Assembly (NCBI GenBank): GCA_964611185.1
Contig: CAZSXE010000002.1
Span: forward strand, 35,874-99,873
Direction of reading: 5' to 3'
Origin: CAAGNP01 sp964611185
Lineage (GTDB): Bacteria; Bacteroidota; Bacteroidia; Bacteroidales; UBA932
DNA: 64,000 nucleotides
The notes under the pieces were generated by a model. That model worked only from the letters and a program-made list of their open reading frames with translations, did not search any database and was not told the DNA's origin. This document shows, piece after piece, positions 29,362-39,022 of the stretch. Made by a program: the position numbers and the translations under genes. Position 1 is the first letter of the stretch, and each line of letters begins with the position of its first letter.

Positions 29362-30099
29362 TCATAGTTTATCGTATCTTCTTATCCATTGAAGTATTGT
29401 CTTATTTACTTTTTCGTTAATTAGCGGTGCATCATCTGATTCTCCGCATATATCTATTCCTATTACCTTTTCATTTTTGAAAATATATTGAAGAATGCTT
29501 TCAAGCTGCGGGAGGGTCATCGAACCTTGGTCCCATGAAGTGATTGTATCCTTAGTCGATAGGACATCCTTATCAATGGAAATATATATCGGATATTTAA
29601 TATTCAAAGAGGAAAAGCTATTCCATGCCTCTTCGTGATTAAGCGTTTGTTCGCTGTAGAAAAATAGTCTGTCGGCATATTTCGGATCGATAGAGGGAAT
29701 CAGGCTGTCATCTACACCTATCATTATCACATTATGAAGAAAACTGTTAGTATCGAGAGCTATCTTTACCCAATTTCCACAAGAAAGCATCCCCTCGATT
29801 AGAGAGGATTGTATATCGGTATGATGATCCAGTAGAACGAGATCAAAAGGGAACGAAATCTTATCCATCCACAGTTTACTCATATAGTGGAAATTTCCCG
29901 AATCAATAAAGTGTATGTTGGAAACAGAAATATCGGCAATTCGCTCGGTAATTGTTTTTAGGGTCTCGTTATCGCAATAACAATTTGTCCCTTTAAGATC
30001 GGTGCACTCCACGAATGTGCAATTTCTCTTTCTGAAATATTTTTCACGGTAATAAATACCGGAAAAATTCATAACCGTAATTTTATCATTCTTAGTCAT
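29362..30099 (-). CDS. Arginase/agmatinase-fold (ureohydrolase) family protein
   Basis: The 245-residue product has two metal-binding motifs of the ureohydrolase fold: LLDHHTDIQ (the DxHxD-like segment) and ISIDKDVL with the following SWDQGSM (DxD region). Arginases and formiminoglutamases in this family hydrolyse guanidino compounds with two manganese ions. The first metal motif reads D-H-H-T-D rather than the more usual D-A-H-x-D, and the protein is shorter than typical arginases of about 300 residues. The substrate is therefore open. It diverges from the transglutaminase gene. Confidence 0.75.
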   Translation of the reverse strand: MTKNDKITVMNFSGIYYREKYFRKRNCTFVECTDLKGTNCYCDNETLKTITERIADISVSNIHFIDSGNFHYMSKLWMDKISFPFDLVLLDHHTDIQSSLIEGMLSCGNWVKIALDTNSFLHNVIMIGVDDSLIPSIDPKYADRLFFYSEQTLNHEEAWNSFSSLNIKYPIYISIDKDVLSTKDTITSWDQGSMTLPQLESILQYIFKNEKVIGIDICGESDDAPLINEKVNKTILQWIRRYDKL

Positions 30100-30123
30100 T
30101 TTCAGATAATATCAGGCCGTTTG

Positions 30124-30162
30124 CAAATATATGAAATTGTAATTGTTTTTTTATTAATTTTG
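30124..30162. promoter_or_regulatory. Divergent -7 promoter boxes for the arginase-like and transglutaminase genes
   Basis: The minus strand reads TATATTTG at 30124-30131 and the plus strand TAATTTTG at 30155-30162. Both are exact TAnnTTTG matches, in a 74-base gap between divergent genes. Confidence 0.5.
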
Positions 30163-30173
30163 AAAAAAAAATT

Positions 30174-31796
30174 ATGAAGCGGTTTACAATACTCTCAATT
30201 TTACTGTTAATGCTCCTAAGCGGATTTATTCAAGCTCAAACTGGTTTGATAACTAAAAAATTACCTGCACCGGGTGACTTTTCTACGGGTATGTGTACTG
30301 ATGGCACAAACTTATATATATCCGACAGAGAGACCGATTTGATTTATTGCATTGATTCCGGTAGTGGTAAAGTACTTAAAAGTATCGAATCGCCTGCCTA
30401 TTGGCCGACAGGCCTCGCTTGGGACGGGGAACATCTATGGTGTGCAGATATGCGTGGAAGAACCGATATTTCGGAGGATAGAGACGGGATGATATTTATG
30501 ATAGATCCGGCAGATGGCACCGTTTTGAAAACACTTCAAGCCCCTTCGAGTTCGCCCATGGGGCTCGCATGGGACGGAAAATATCTTTGGATGACAGATG
30601 ACAGACTTGATAAGGTTATCCAATTTAATCCATCGGATGGTACCACTATCAATTCCTTTAAATCTCCCGCCAAAGAGCCTTCAGGTATCACTTTCGACGG
30701 AAAATATCTATGGATAGCCGATAGCGGTACAGATGAAATATATATGGTTAATCCTGAAAACGGATGGGTAATCATAATTATGGATGCTCCCGGGGGAAGC
30801 ATTCACGGAATCACTGCAAAGGGGGAGAGCCTGTGGGCTGCCGATTACTACGACGATACTATTTACGAGGTTAAGATAAAAGACAGAACTCCTTATATAC
30901 GGAAAGATAAAACAAGTCATAAAATAACTTACAGACATAGTATCACCTGTTTCGGACCGGGTAAAATAAAATCATTCGACCTACATTTAGCCGTTCCGGA
31001 AAATAGACATAATCAGGAAATAACCACCCAAATAATCTATAATACACCCCCATCGGAGATTCAAACTGACCAGTGGGGACAAAAGACAGCCCATTTTAAT
31101 TTCAAAAATATGAAGCAGGGGGATAAGAGTAATGTAGATATGGTTGTAAATGCAGATACTTACAATGTAAGATACTTCATCTATCCAGAATTTGTCGGAT
31201 CGTTGAAAGAGATTCCTACAGAAATATCGGATAAATATCTCGTAGATGATGAAAAATATCAGATAAATAGCGAAATAATTAGAAATACCGTTAAAAATGT
31301 AGTAGGTGATGAGAAAAATCCCTATATGATAATGCGCAGACTTCATCAATACCTGATAGGGCATCTATATTATAATATGGACGGTGCTTGGGATACTGCT
31401 CCGACTGTTATTAAAAACGGCCATGGTTCGTGCTCCGAATATACTTTTGTATTTATCTCTCTCTGCCGTGCTGCCGGACTTCCTGCCAGATATGTAGGCT
31501 CTGTGTGGAATCGTTCGGATGAAGCATACCTTGATGAAGTATATCACAGATGGGTAGAGGTATATCTCCCCGGATATGGTTGGATTCCTACCGATCCCAC
31601 TCATGGTGACAGAGAGCTCCCTCGTGATCAAGCTTTTCCCATCGGACTTGTGCGGAATTCAGCCCTTATCACCACCCAGTCCGGAGGTGGTTCCAGTACC
31701 TTAGAATGGACATATAACAGCCACGAACACTATGTGACCGAGCCCAAAACCAATCTTAATATTATCCATTTTGCAGATTGGGAATTAAGCAAATAG
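30174..31796 (+). CDS. Secreted beta-propeller/transglutaminase-like protease-fold protein
   Basis: After a signal peptide (ending GFIQAQ) the first 240 residues hold about five repeats of the pattern 'p.gla.dGk.lw..d...d.i...dp..G', which fits an NHL/SMP-30-like beta-propeller. The C-terminal part is a transglutaminase-like core with the catalytic triad visible as GSCSEYTFVF (Cys), YHRWVEVYLP (His) and PTDPTHGD (Asp). Bacterial proteins of this type usually cleave or crosslink peptides rather than act as true transglutaminases. The combination of a propeller and this core in one secreted protein suggests binding and processing of an extracellular substrate, which is inference. Confidence 0.83.
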   Translation: MKRFTILSILLLMLLSGFIQAQTGLITKKLPAPGDFSTGMCTDGTNLYISDRETDLIYCIDSGSGKVLKSIESPAYWPTGLAWDGEHLWCADMRGRTDISEDRDGMIFMIDPADGTVLKTLQAPSSSPMGLAWDGKYLWMTDDRLDKVIQFNPSDGTTINSFKSPAKEPSGITFDGKYLWIADSGTDEIYMVNPENGWVIIIMDAPGGSIHGITAKGESLWAADYYDDTIYEVKIKDRTPYIRKDKTSHKITYRHSITCFGPGKIKSFDLHLAVPENRHNQEITTQIIYNTPPSEIQTDQWGQKTAHFNFKNMKQGDKSNVDMVVNADTYNVRYFIYPEFVGSLKEIPTEISDKYLVDDEKYQINSEIIRNTVKNVVGDEKNPYMIMRRLHQYLIGHLYYNMDGAWDTAPTVIKNGHGSCSEYTFVFISLCRAAGLPARYVGSVWNRSDEAYLDEVYHRWVEVYLPGYGWIPTDPTHGDRELPRDQAFPIGLVRNSALITTQSGGGSSTLEWTYNSHEHYVTEPKTNLNIIHFADWELSK

Positions 31797-31826
31797 AGTT
31801 AATCCATATTATAATACAGGATACTT

Positions 31827-33251
31827 TTATAAAATCAAGCTGTAGAAATACTCATATACTCCGCTTGTCAGCCCCAAAGCCACTATGCCTGATAGACACA
31901 CTATCAGGCTTATTTTTAATGAAATATCGGACTTAAAGTAAGGAATGGGGGTGTCGTTAGGTGTAATAAACATAGCTTTTACTATCAAAAGATAATAGTA
32001 AAGGGAGATTATCGTGTTTATCAAAGCAATAAATACAGTTATATAGAAACCGCTGTGAAAAGCAGATGCAAATACGAAAAACTTACTGAAGAACCCGGCA
32101 AAAGGGGGAATTCCGGCTAAGGAAAACAGTGCTAAGGTCATTATGACAGATAGCTTGGGATTGGTTTTATAAAGCCCGTTATAAGCATCCCTGTCCAATC
32201 TTTCCTCTTTCCCGGAATTATGCTCAACTGCATTGATTATACCGAAAACGGCTATATTTGAAACCATATAAACCAAAATATAATAAACCAATGATGCAAA
32301 ACCCTCTGAGGAGCCTGATACCACAGATAACATAATATATCCTGCCTGAGAAATACTGCTGAAAGCCATAAACCTCTTCAGATTGGCAGATTGCCTTATG
32401 GCGAAAAGATTAGCCACTGTAATGGTAACCACTATTATTATACATAACATCTCCTCCCACAGATCGACCATATTAGAAAAGACATTAATCAATATGCTCA
32501 TAAGGGCAAATGCAGCTGCCCCTTTGGAAATCACTGAAAGATAAGCTGATACAGGGGTAGGGGCACCCTGGTAAGCATCAGCAGTCCATAAATGGAAAGG
32601 GACTAAACTTATCTTAAATGCAAGTCCGGAAAAAATGAAGACCAAAGAGAGAATTTGAAGAGGTGTCCCCGTAATACCCTCTGCCAAATCTTCAAAATAC
32701 AATGTTCCCACAGTCCCATATACCATAGAAATTCCATAAAGAAACAGACCGCTGGAGAAAAGTGCTGTTAAAATGAACTTGGCCCCAGCCTCGGCACTGT
32801 TATTTTTATATTTATCAAAAGCAATAAGACAGGCCATAGGGACAGTAGCTAATTCAAGACCCAAGTAAAAAAGTAAAAAATGACCTGAGCTAATCATAAA
32901 ATACATTCCGAGAAGGGTACTCGCCGTTAGGATAAAAAATTCCCCTTTTTTATGCTCTGTCCCCGGGGCATCGAGCCACGGAGAAGTTTGCATAAAAATC
33001 AGGATAGTTCCGAAAGTAAGAATACTTTTCATCACCGAAGCTAAAGGGGTTGAATGATACATCCCTCCGAAAAGGGTCACTTCGTCGGGAATTATATTCA
33101 AGAGTAGATGAACACCTAACAAAATACAAGCAACAGGTTTCAGAAGATACCTATGTTTTGCAGGGATAAATAAATCGGAAATAAAAATCAAAAGAAACAC
33201 CCCAATCAATGAGAGTTCTGAGTGCATAGATAATATAGATGATATTTCCAT
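31827..33251 (-). CDS. nuoN: NADH-quinone oxidoreductase subunit N
   Basis: NuoN is one of three antiporter-like proton-pumping subunits of complex I. The 474-residue protein has about fourteen membrane helices and the conserved ATVPMACLIAFDK and LWTADAYQGAPTPVSAYLSV segments with the pump lysines and glutamates. It is the last gene of the nuo operon and starts four bases after nuoM. Confidence 0.95.
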   Translation of the reverse strand: MEISSILSMHSELSLIGVFLLIFISDLFIPAKHRYLLKPVACILLGVHLLLNIIPDEVTLFGGMYHSTPLASVMKSILTFGTILIFMQTSPWLDAPGTEHKKGEFFILTASTLLGMYFMISSGHFLLFYLGLELATVPMACLIAFDKYKNNSAEAGAKFILTALFSSGLFLYGISMVYGTVGTLYFEDLAEGITGTPLQILSLVFIFSGLAFKISLVPFHLWTADAYQGAPTPVSAYLSVISKGAAAFALMSILINVFSNMVDLWEEMLCIIIVVTITVANLFAIRQSANLKRFMAFSSISQAGYIMLSVVSGSSEGFASLVYYILVYMVSNIAVFGIINAVEHNSGKEERLDRDAYNGLYKTNPKLSVIMTLALFSLAGIPPFAGFFSKFFVFASAFHSGFYITVFIALINTIISLYYYLLIVKAMFITPNDTPIPYFKSDISLKISLIVCLSGIVALGLTSGVYEYFYSLIL

Positions 33252-33255
33252 AATA

Positions 33256-34737
33256 TTAGTTGATAAAAGAGGTTAAAACAGGTTCCACACTATTACTAAT
33301 CAGATCACTTATCCAGTAAGGAGCAATACCCAAAGCAAAAATACAGGCCACAAGACAAATAACAGTCAATCTTTCATCCCACGAAGCATCTTTCAATGAA
33401 AGAAACTCCGGATTTTCCACTTTCCCATAGATAATTTTTCCAATCACTCTGAGAATATACACAGCCGTAATAACAATGCTCGTCGTAGCTATAATAGTAC
33501 ATACCCTAAAGAACAATCCGGTATTTTCAAACGCCCCCACAAAAATCGTCATTTCAGCTACAAATCCGCTGAGACCTGGGAGTCCGAGATTTGCCAAACC
33601 GGCAATAACATATCCTACGGCCAGAAAAGGCATCACTTTCATAAGCCCCCTCAATTTAGAAATCTCTCTCGTATGAGTCCTTCCGTATATCATCCCTATC
33701 AACGCAAAGAAAAGTGCAGTCATCAATCCGTGGCTGAGCATCTGAAGAATTGCACCTGTGCAGGAGACTTTCGTAAGCATCAATATTGCGAAGAGAACCA
33801 GACCGCAGTGCGACACAGAAGAATAAGCATTTATATACTTCAAGTCGGTCTGTACCACAGCGCTGAATGCACCGTAAACCACAGAAATTGTCGTAAGTAC
33901 TAAAAATACCTCCCTCCACATTTCTAACCCTTCGGGCAATAGATAGATAGCCACTCTGAAGCACCCATATCCTCCGAGTTTCATGAGAACTCCGGCATGT
34001 AGCATACTTACGGCAGTAGGGGCACTTGCATGACCATCGGGGCTCCATGTATGGAATGGAAACAATGCTCCCAAGATTCCGAATCCGAGAAAAACAATAG
34101 GGAAGAAAATTTGCTGAATACCTGTCGGGATCTCTTTTTTTACCAATTCGAGAATATTCATCGTACTCGCACCCGCTCCATAATAAATTCCGAGTATCCC
34201 TATTAGAAGCAATGCTGACCCACCCATAAGCATCAGAGTAAGCTTCATCGCAGCATATTCCTTTTTACCACTTCCCCATACACCAATCAAAAGAAACATA
34301 GGAATAAGTGCTACTTCGTAAAACATAAACATCGTAAAGAGATCGGTCGATATGAAAAAACCGAATACCCCTGTGGAAAGTAGAGTAAACCAAATAAAAT
34401 ACTCTTTAGTCAGAGGTTTCAGATTCCACGAAGCGAAAGTACCTGTAAATACGATTATAGAACTAAGGAGAAGCATCACTAAAGAGATGCCATCCACACC
34501 TACAGAAAAACAAATATTAAGAGGTGCATACCATGAGACACTTTTTGTATAGAGCATCACCTCTGCGGCACCGCTATTTCTCAAACCAATATAATCTACG
34601 ATTAAATAGACCGAAAGAGCCATCAGAAGAGAAGCTCCTGTGACCATAACCCCTCTGATAGCTGATACCGACTTGAAAATAGCTATAAAAGCGAGCATCA
34701 AAAGGGGAATAAGTATATATAAAGTTAAAATATTCAT
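33256..34737 (-). CDS. nuoM: NADH-quinone oxidoreductase subunit M
   Basis: This is the second antiporter-like subunit, 493 residues. The key glutamate helix (FMFYEVALIPMFLLIGVWG) and the lysine/histidine segment FPFHTWSPDGHASAPTAVSM are intact. It lies 12 bases after nuoL and four before nuoN. Confidence 0.96.
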   Translation of the reverse strand: MNILTLYILIPLLMLAFIAIFKSVSAIRGVMVTGASLLMALSVYLIVDYIGLRNSGAAEVMLYTKSVSWYAPLNICFSVGVDGISLVMLLLSSIIVFTGTFASWNLKPLTKEYFIWFTLLSTGVFGFFISTDLFTMFMFYEVALIPMFLLIGVWGSGKKEYAAMKLTLMLMGGSALLLIGILGIYYGAGASTMNILELVKKEIPTGIQQIFFPIVFLGFGILGALFPFHTWSPDGHASAPTAVSMLHAGVLMKLGGYGCFRVAIYLLPEGLEMWREVFLVLTTISVVYGAFSAVVQTDLKYINAYSSVSHCGLVLFAILMLTKVSCTGAILQMLSHGLMTALFFALIGMIYGRTHTREISKLRGLMKVMPFLAVGYVIAGLANLGLPGLSGFVAEMTIFVGAFENTGLFFRVCTIIATTSIVITAVYILRVIGKIIYGKVENPEFLSLKDASWDERLTVICLVACIFALGIAPYWISDLISNSVEPVLTSFIN

Positions 34738-34749
34738 TTGTCTGAAATA

Positions 34750-36636
34750 TTAAAATACAAGTATTATGGTGAGTACAATGGCCCCTGCCAAGAACCACAT
34801 CGAATAATATTGGACTTGTCCGCTTTGCATATTTTTGATTAGACGTGAAGTGGCTACTGTCCCCAAACCAAGCGTATTGAGAAATCCATCAACAATATGT
34901 CTGTCTATCCACGCAATAGGCCTGCTCACACAGTTAAATATGACCTTTTTGGTAACGAATAGCCATATCTGATCTATGTAGAAACGATTATATGCCGCCT
35001 TATGAAGTCCGCTGAACACAGAAGAGAGCTTTTCAGCCACAGGCTGCCTGCTCCCTGCATATATCCATCTGGCCAATCCTATGGCTGCCAGGGCGACGCC
35101 GATACTTATAGCAGCGATAGATGGATTTAGATGAATTTGATAAGGAAGGCCATCGCTGCTGATAAATTCTCCGAAAGGGATAAATCCGGCAACAGCTGTA
35201 ATAACCGATAGTATTATTATGGGGATAGTCATAGATAAAGGAGCTTCTTTAGGTTTATGTTCACTTAATGAGCCTTTCCACTTTCCATTCCAGAAAATGC
35301 AATAATAAAGTCTGAACATATAAAATGCTGTCATTGCTGCGATAGCAGTCATTACCCATCCCATCAATGGACTGAACTGGAAAGCAGCAGTTAAAATTTC
35401 ATCTTTGGAAAAGAATCCTGAGAAAGGATAAATGCCCGAGATGGCTAAACAAGATATTAAAAAGCATATATGGGTAAAAGGCATATATTTTCTCAATCCA
35501 CCCATGGCATTCATTTCATTGGAATGGACCGCATGAATGATACATCCTGCACATAAGAACAATGTTGCTTTAAACATAGCGTGAGTAAACAGATGAAACA
35601 TACTCGCCATATATCCAAGTCCTCCGTGGTGAGCATCCATAGAGGTGCATACGCCCAACGCCACCATCATAAAACCAATTTGAGAGATAGTGGAGAAAGC
35701 AAGCACCCTTTTAATATCGCTCTGCACACAAGCCACACAGGCAGCATAAAAAGCAGTAAATGCCCCAATATATGCAATCCAATGCAATACCTCCGGAGCG
35801 AAATCAATATATATAGGGAACATTCTCGCCACTAAGAACACTCCGGCCACCACCATTGTGGCTGCATGAATCAGCGCACTTACAGGAGTAGGGCCCTCCA
35901 TAGCATCGGGGAGCCATATATGAAGAGGAAACATAGCACTTTTTCCAGCCCCTCCCACGAACATAAGGCCTAAGGCCAATGGAATCATGGCTCCGGCACT
36001 TGTAAGTACGGCCGCAGAGGGAGAAAACGAAAATGTTTTAGTGTAAAAACTATAAATGAGAATGCCGATAAGAAAACCCAAATCTGCAAATCTTGTAACG
36101 ATAAAAGCTTTTTTGCTTGCAGCAATAGCCTCATTCTTAGTATAATAGAATCCTATCAGAAGATAAGAACTTACACCCACCAATTCCCAGAAAACATACA
36201 TCTGGAAGATATTGGTAGCTACTACAAGCCCCAGCATAGAGAGTGTAAACAGGCTTAAAAAGGCATAATACCTCTGAAACCCTTTTTCCCCTTTCATATA
36301 TCCGAAAGAGTAAATATGGACCATTAAAGAGACAGTGGAAATGACCACCAACATCATAACCGATATGGGATCAAGCAGTATTCCCATATCTATATGAAGA
36401 TCGGAATTAAAAGGGAGCCACTCGAAATTGAAAGGAATCAGAGTAGGGAAGATGCCATTCAAATCTCTGCCTGCCGTAAAATAATCGTATGCAGTCAAAT
36501 ATGATAAAACAGCCACAATACCTATTGATACAGTGCCGATGACCCCTGCCATCTTATTTTTCATCTTCATACCCAGTAAAGAGAGAACAACAAAGCTCAA
36601 CAGAGGTACAAGAAGTATTAAAACAGTATATTCCAT
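34750..36636 (-). CDS. nuoL: NADH-quinone oxidoreductase subunit L
   Basis: This is the largest pump subunit, 628 residues. It has the conserved FVFWELVGVSSYLLIGFYY-type region, PLHIWLPDAMEGPTPVSALI with its proton-path residues, and a C-terminal extension that forms the lateral helix HL in known structures. It lies seven bases after nuoK. Confidence 0.96.
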   Translation of the reverse strand: MEYTVLILLVPLLSFVVLSLLGMKMKNKMAGVIGTVSIGIVAVLSYLTAYDYFTAGRDLNGIFPTLIPFNFEWLPFNSDLHIDMGILLDPISVMMLVVISTVSLMVHIYSFGYMKGEKGFQRYYAFLSLFTLSMLGLVVATNIFQMYVFWELVGVSSYLLIGFYYTKNEAIAASKKAFIVTRFADLGFLIGILIYSFYTKTFSFSPSAAVLTSAGAMIPLALGLMFVGGAGKSAMFPLHIWLPDAMEGPTPVSALIHAATMVVAGVFLVARMFPIYIDFAPEVLHWIAYIGAFTAFYAACVACVQSDIKRVLAFSTISQIGFMMVALGVCTSMDAHHGGLGYMASMFHLFTHAMFKATLFLCAGCIIHAVHSNEMNAMGGLRKYMPFTHICFLISCLAISGIYPFSGFFSKDEILTAAFQFSPLMGWVMTAIAAMTAFYMFRLYYCIFWNGKWKGSLSEHKPKEAPLSMTIPIIILSVITAVAGFIPFGEFISSDGLPYQIHLNPSIAAISIGVALAAIGLARWIYAGSRQPVAEKLSSVFSGLHKAAYNRFYIDQIWLFVTKKVIFNCVSRPIAWIDRHIVDGFLNTLGLGTVATSRLIKNMQSGQVQYYSMWFLAGAIVLTIILVF

Positions 36637-36643
36637 ATCCCTT

Positions 36644-36952
36644 TTAGTGCTTCATTTTATCCAGATTATTAACCTGAATATTATTAATATTACGATAAAT
36701 ATTGATAATTATGGCAATAGCCACAGCCGTCTCGGCAGCGCTGATACCTATCGAAAACAATGCGAAGAAAAAGCCTTCAAGATGTTCCGGAAAAAGGTAT
36801 CTGTTAAATACAGCAAAATTTATATCTACTGAGTTCAATATTAACTCGACACTGATAAGCATTGCGAGTAAATTCCTGCGGGTGAAAAATCCGTAAATAC
36901 CGACAAACATCATTATAGTGCTTATCACTAAGTAATACTCCATTTTTATCAT
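36644..36952 (-). CDS. nuoK: NADH-quinone oxidoreductase subunit K
   Basis: The 102-residue protein has three membrane helices with the two conserved acidic residues (LISVELILNSVDINF and IGISAAETAVAIAI). It is packed between nuoJ (four bases away) and nuoL. Confidence 0.95.
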   Translation of the reverse strand: MIKMEYYLVISTIMMFVGIYGFFTRRNLLAMLISVELILNSVDINFAVFNRYLFPEHLEGFFFALFSIGISAAETAVAIAIIINIYRNINNIQVNNLDKMKH

Positions 36953-36956
36953 AATT

Positions 36957-37460
36957 TTATCTTTTACGAGCTATCATTATACCTCCTACAATACAAGAAA
37001 GAAGAAGAATACTAATTACTTCAAAAGGGAGCAGAAACTGATACTTCCCTGTCCCCATAAGGGTCTGACCTATGGTCTTTACCCCTAATTCTCCGGGGAT
37101 AAATGCCCCTGCTATAAATTTGTTCTTCAGCATAAAAAAAAGGCAGACTGCAAGCCCGGCAATAGTAGATACTAAACCGGCAAAGAATTTTCCCCCTTTT
37201 AGCTTTTCCACCCTGTCACCCTTGCCGGAGGTAAGAAGTATGCTGAAGACATATAAAACGGTGATGCCTCCTGCATAAATCAGAAGCTGTACGGCTCCTA
37301 AAAATGAATAATTAAGCTGAAAATAAATACCAGCCGTAGCGAATAATACGAAAAGGAGAAAAGTAGCCGCCCTTAATATGCGTCTGGTAGTAACAGCCAA
37401 TATGGAACTCACTATAATAAACACAGCGAGAATCAGAAAAACTATTAATTGAAGAGTCAT
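36957..37460 (-). CDS. nuoJ: NADH-quinone oxidoreductase subunit J
   Basis: The 167-residue protein has five membrane helices and the conserved FLGAVQLLIYAGGITVLYVFS segment with the pi-bulge region of complex I subunit 6. It starts one base after the nuoI stop codon. Confidence 0.93.
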   Translation of the reverse strand: MTLQLIVFLILAVFIIVSSILAVTTRRILRAATFLLFVLFATAGIYFQLNYSFLGAVQLLIYAGGITVLYVFSILLTSGKGDRVEKLKGGKFFAGLVSTIAGLAVCLFFMLKNKFIAGAFIPGELGVKTIGQTLMGTGKYQFLLPFEVISILLLSCIVGGIMIARKR

Positions 37461-37461
37461 A

Positions 37462-37920
37462 TTATTGTTTATCGTTTATATTTAGTACTAATTTTAATTT
37501 ATTTCTCTCAAATACTGCATTCTCAAATTCAGTATTAAAACATATAGCATCGTGAGGACATGAATTGACACAAAGCTGACAAAACATACAAGACCCTAAG
37601 TCATATTCATATCTCAGCAATACTTTTTTCTTAACATTTGTCAGGGGATCTTCTACCGTCTCGCTGACCACATTTATAGTTCCGTTGGGACACGCCATCT
37701 GACATAACCCGCAAGCAACACATTTTGTATTTCCATTTTCGTCCTTAGGCATACAGAGCGAGCCTCTGAAACGGGGAGAAATCTTAAGCACCGCTCTGTT
37801 TTCAGGGTAGCACTCAGTCACCTTAGGGGTAAAAAACTCTTTCAATGTTACACACATACCGGTTAAAAGGCTTTTTATACCATAAAATAAACCACCTATA
37901 TATGATCTTTTTTCTTTCAT
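37462..37920 (-). CDS. nuoI: NADH-quinone oxidoreductase subunit I (2x[4Fe-4S])
   Basis: NuoI passes electrons through clusters N6a and N6b. Both ferredoxin motifs are complete: CVACGLCQMACPNG and CMFCQLCVNSCPHD. I place the start at the ATG at 37920 (MKEKRSYIGGLFYG), one base after the nuoH stop. Another in-frame ATG at 37938 lies inside nuoH. The N-terminal amphipathic helix GLFYGIKSLLTGMCVTLKEF fits the known membrane contact. Confidence 0.94.
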   Translation of the reverse strand: MKEKRSYIGGLFYGIKSLLTGMCVTLKEFFTPKVTECYPENRAVLKISPRFRGSLCMPKDENGNTKCVACGLCQMACPNGTINVVSETVEDPLTNVKKKVLLRYEYDLGSCMFCQLCVNSCPHDAICFNTEFENAVFERNKLKLVLNINDKQ

Positions 37921-37921
37921 A

Positions 37922-38998
37922 TTAAAAATGCCATTCAAAAACTACAATAACCACCATTATTAGAAGATTCAGAAGACCTATGGGGACAAGGTACTTCCAC
38001 TCCAAGGTAAGAATCTGATCTACGCGCAATCTCGGAAAGGTCCATTTAATCCACATCAAAAGCCATACGATAAAGAACGCCTTTGCGAAAAACCAGACAA
38101 AACCGGGTATATAATCCATCACAGTATTGAAGCCGTCAAGTCCCGGAATATGAAGCGGCATCCATCCACCTAAATAAATGGTGCTTGCAACAGCTGCAAT
38201 GATAAACAAATTTACAAATTCAGCCACATAAAAGAGTCCGAAGTGCATTCCTGAATATTCCGTGTGGTATCCGGCAGTTAATTCACTCTCTGCCTCCGGA
38301 AGATCGAAAGGTCCTCTATTGACCTCTGCATTTCCCGCTATTAGATATATAATAAATGAGATAAACATCGGAATATGCCCCTTGAAAATAAACCATCCGT
38401 CTGCCTGCCTTTCTACTATTTCGGAAAGCTGCATAGTGTCGGTGAAAACAATCACTGTAAGAATACAGATACAAATAGACAATTCGTAGCTAATCATCTG
38501 CGCCCCGCTTCTCATCGCCCCGATAAGGGAAAACTTATTATTAGAGCTCCATCCGGCAAGTAGGATACCCACCACCCCGATACTTGAAGCTGCCATAAGG
38601 AAGAAAATACCCACATTGAAGTCAAGAACTTCTAACCCTTTGTTTATGGGAATACAGCTGAAAGCGGTGATACTTGCCAAAATCACAATATATGGTGCGA
38701 GGTTATAAAGAAATTTATCGGAATGTTTTATAGTGATAATCTCTTTTATAAGCATCTTTACCACATCTGCGAAAACCTGAACGGTACCTCCTGGACCCAC
38801 TCGATTGGGCCCAAGTCTGCATTGGAATGAGGCACATACTTTACGCTCCATAAAGATCATTATTATGGCGATGAGGGCATAAGCCACCATAATACAGAGC
38901 CCTATTACGATAAATTCAAGAAATATAGCGAGCCCCTCAGGCATAACTGAAGTAAGTAAGTTATGAATCCAATCTGTGACTATTGAAAAATCAAACAT
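37922..38998 (-). CDS. nuoH: NADH-quinone oxidoreductase subunit H
   Basis: NuoH forms the quinone-binding cavity with NuoB and NuoD. The 358-residue protein has about eight helices. The conserved loops ERKVCASFQCRLGPNRVGPGG and FDLPEAESELTAGYHTEYSG carry the acidic residues of the E-channel. It follows nuoCD by 24 bases. Confidence 0.96.
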   Translation of the reverse strand: MFDFSIVTDWIHNLLTSVMPEGLAIFLEFIVIGLCIMVAYALIAIIMIFMERKVCASFQCRLGPNRVGPGGTVQVFADVVKMLIKEIITIKHSDKFLYNLAPYIVILASITAFSCIPINKGLEVLDFNVGIFFLMAASSIGVVGILLAGWSSNNKFSLIGAMRSGAQMISYELSICICILTVIVFTDTMQLSEIVERQADGWFIFKGHIPMFISFIIYLIAGNAEVNRGPFDLPEAESELTAGYHTEYSGMHFGLFYVAEFVNLFIIAAVASTIYLGGWMPLHIPGLDGFNTVMDYIPGFVWFFAKAFFIVWLLMWIKWTFPRLRVDQILTLEWKYLVPIGLLNLLIMVVIVVFEWHF

Positions 38999-39022
38999 AT
39001 ATTTCGATATTATATTGTATTA

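Noticed and set aside
36533..36832. Plus-strand open frame across nuoK and nuoL
   Set aside because: Antisense shadow of conserved nuo genes with no family features.
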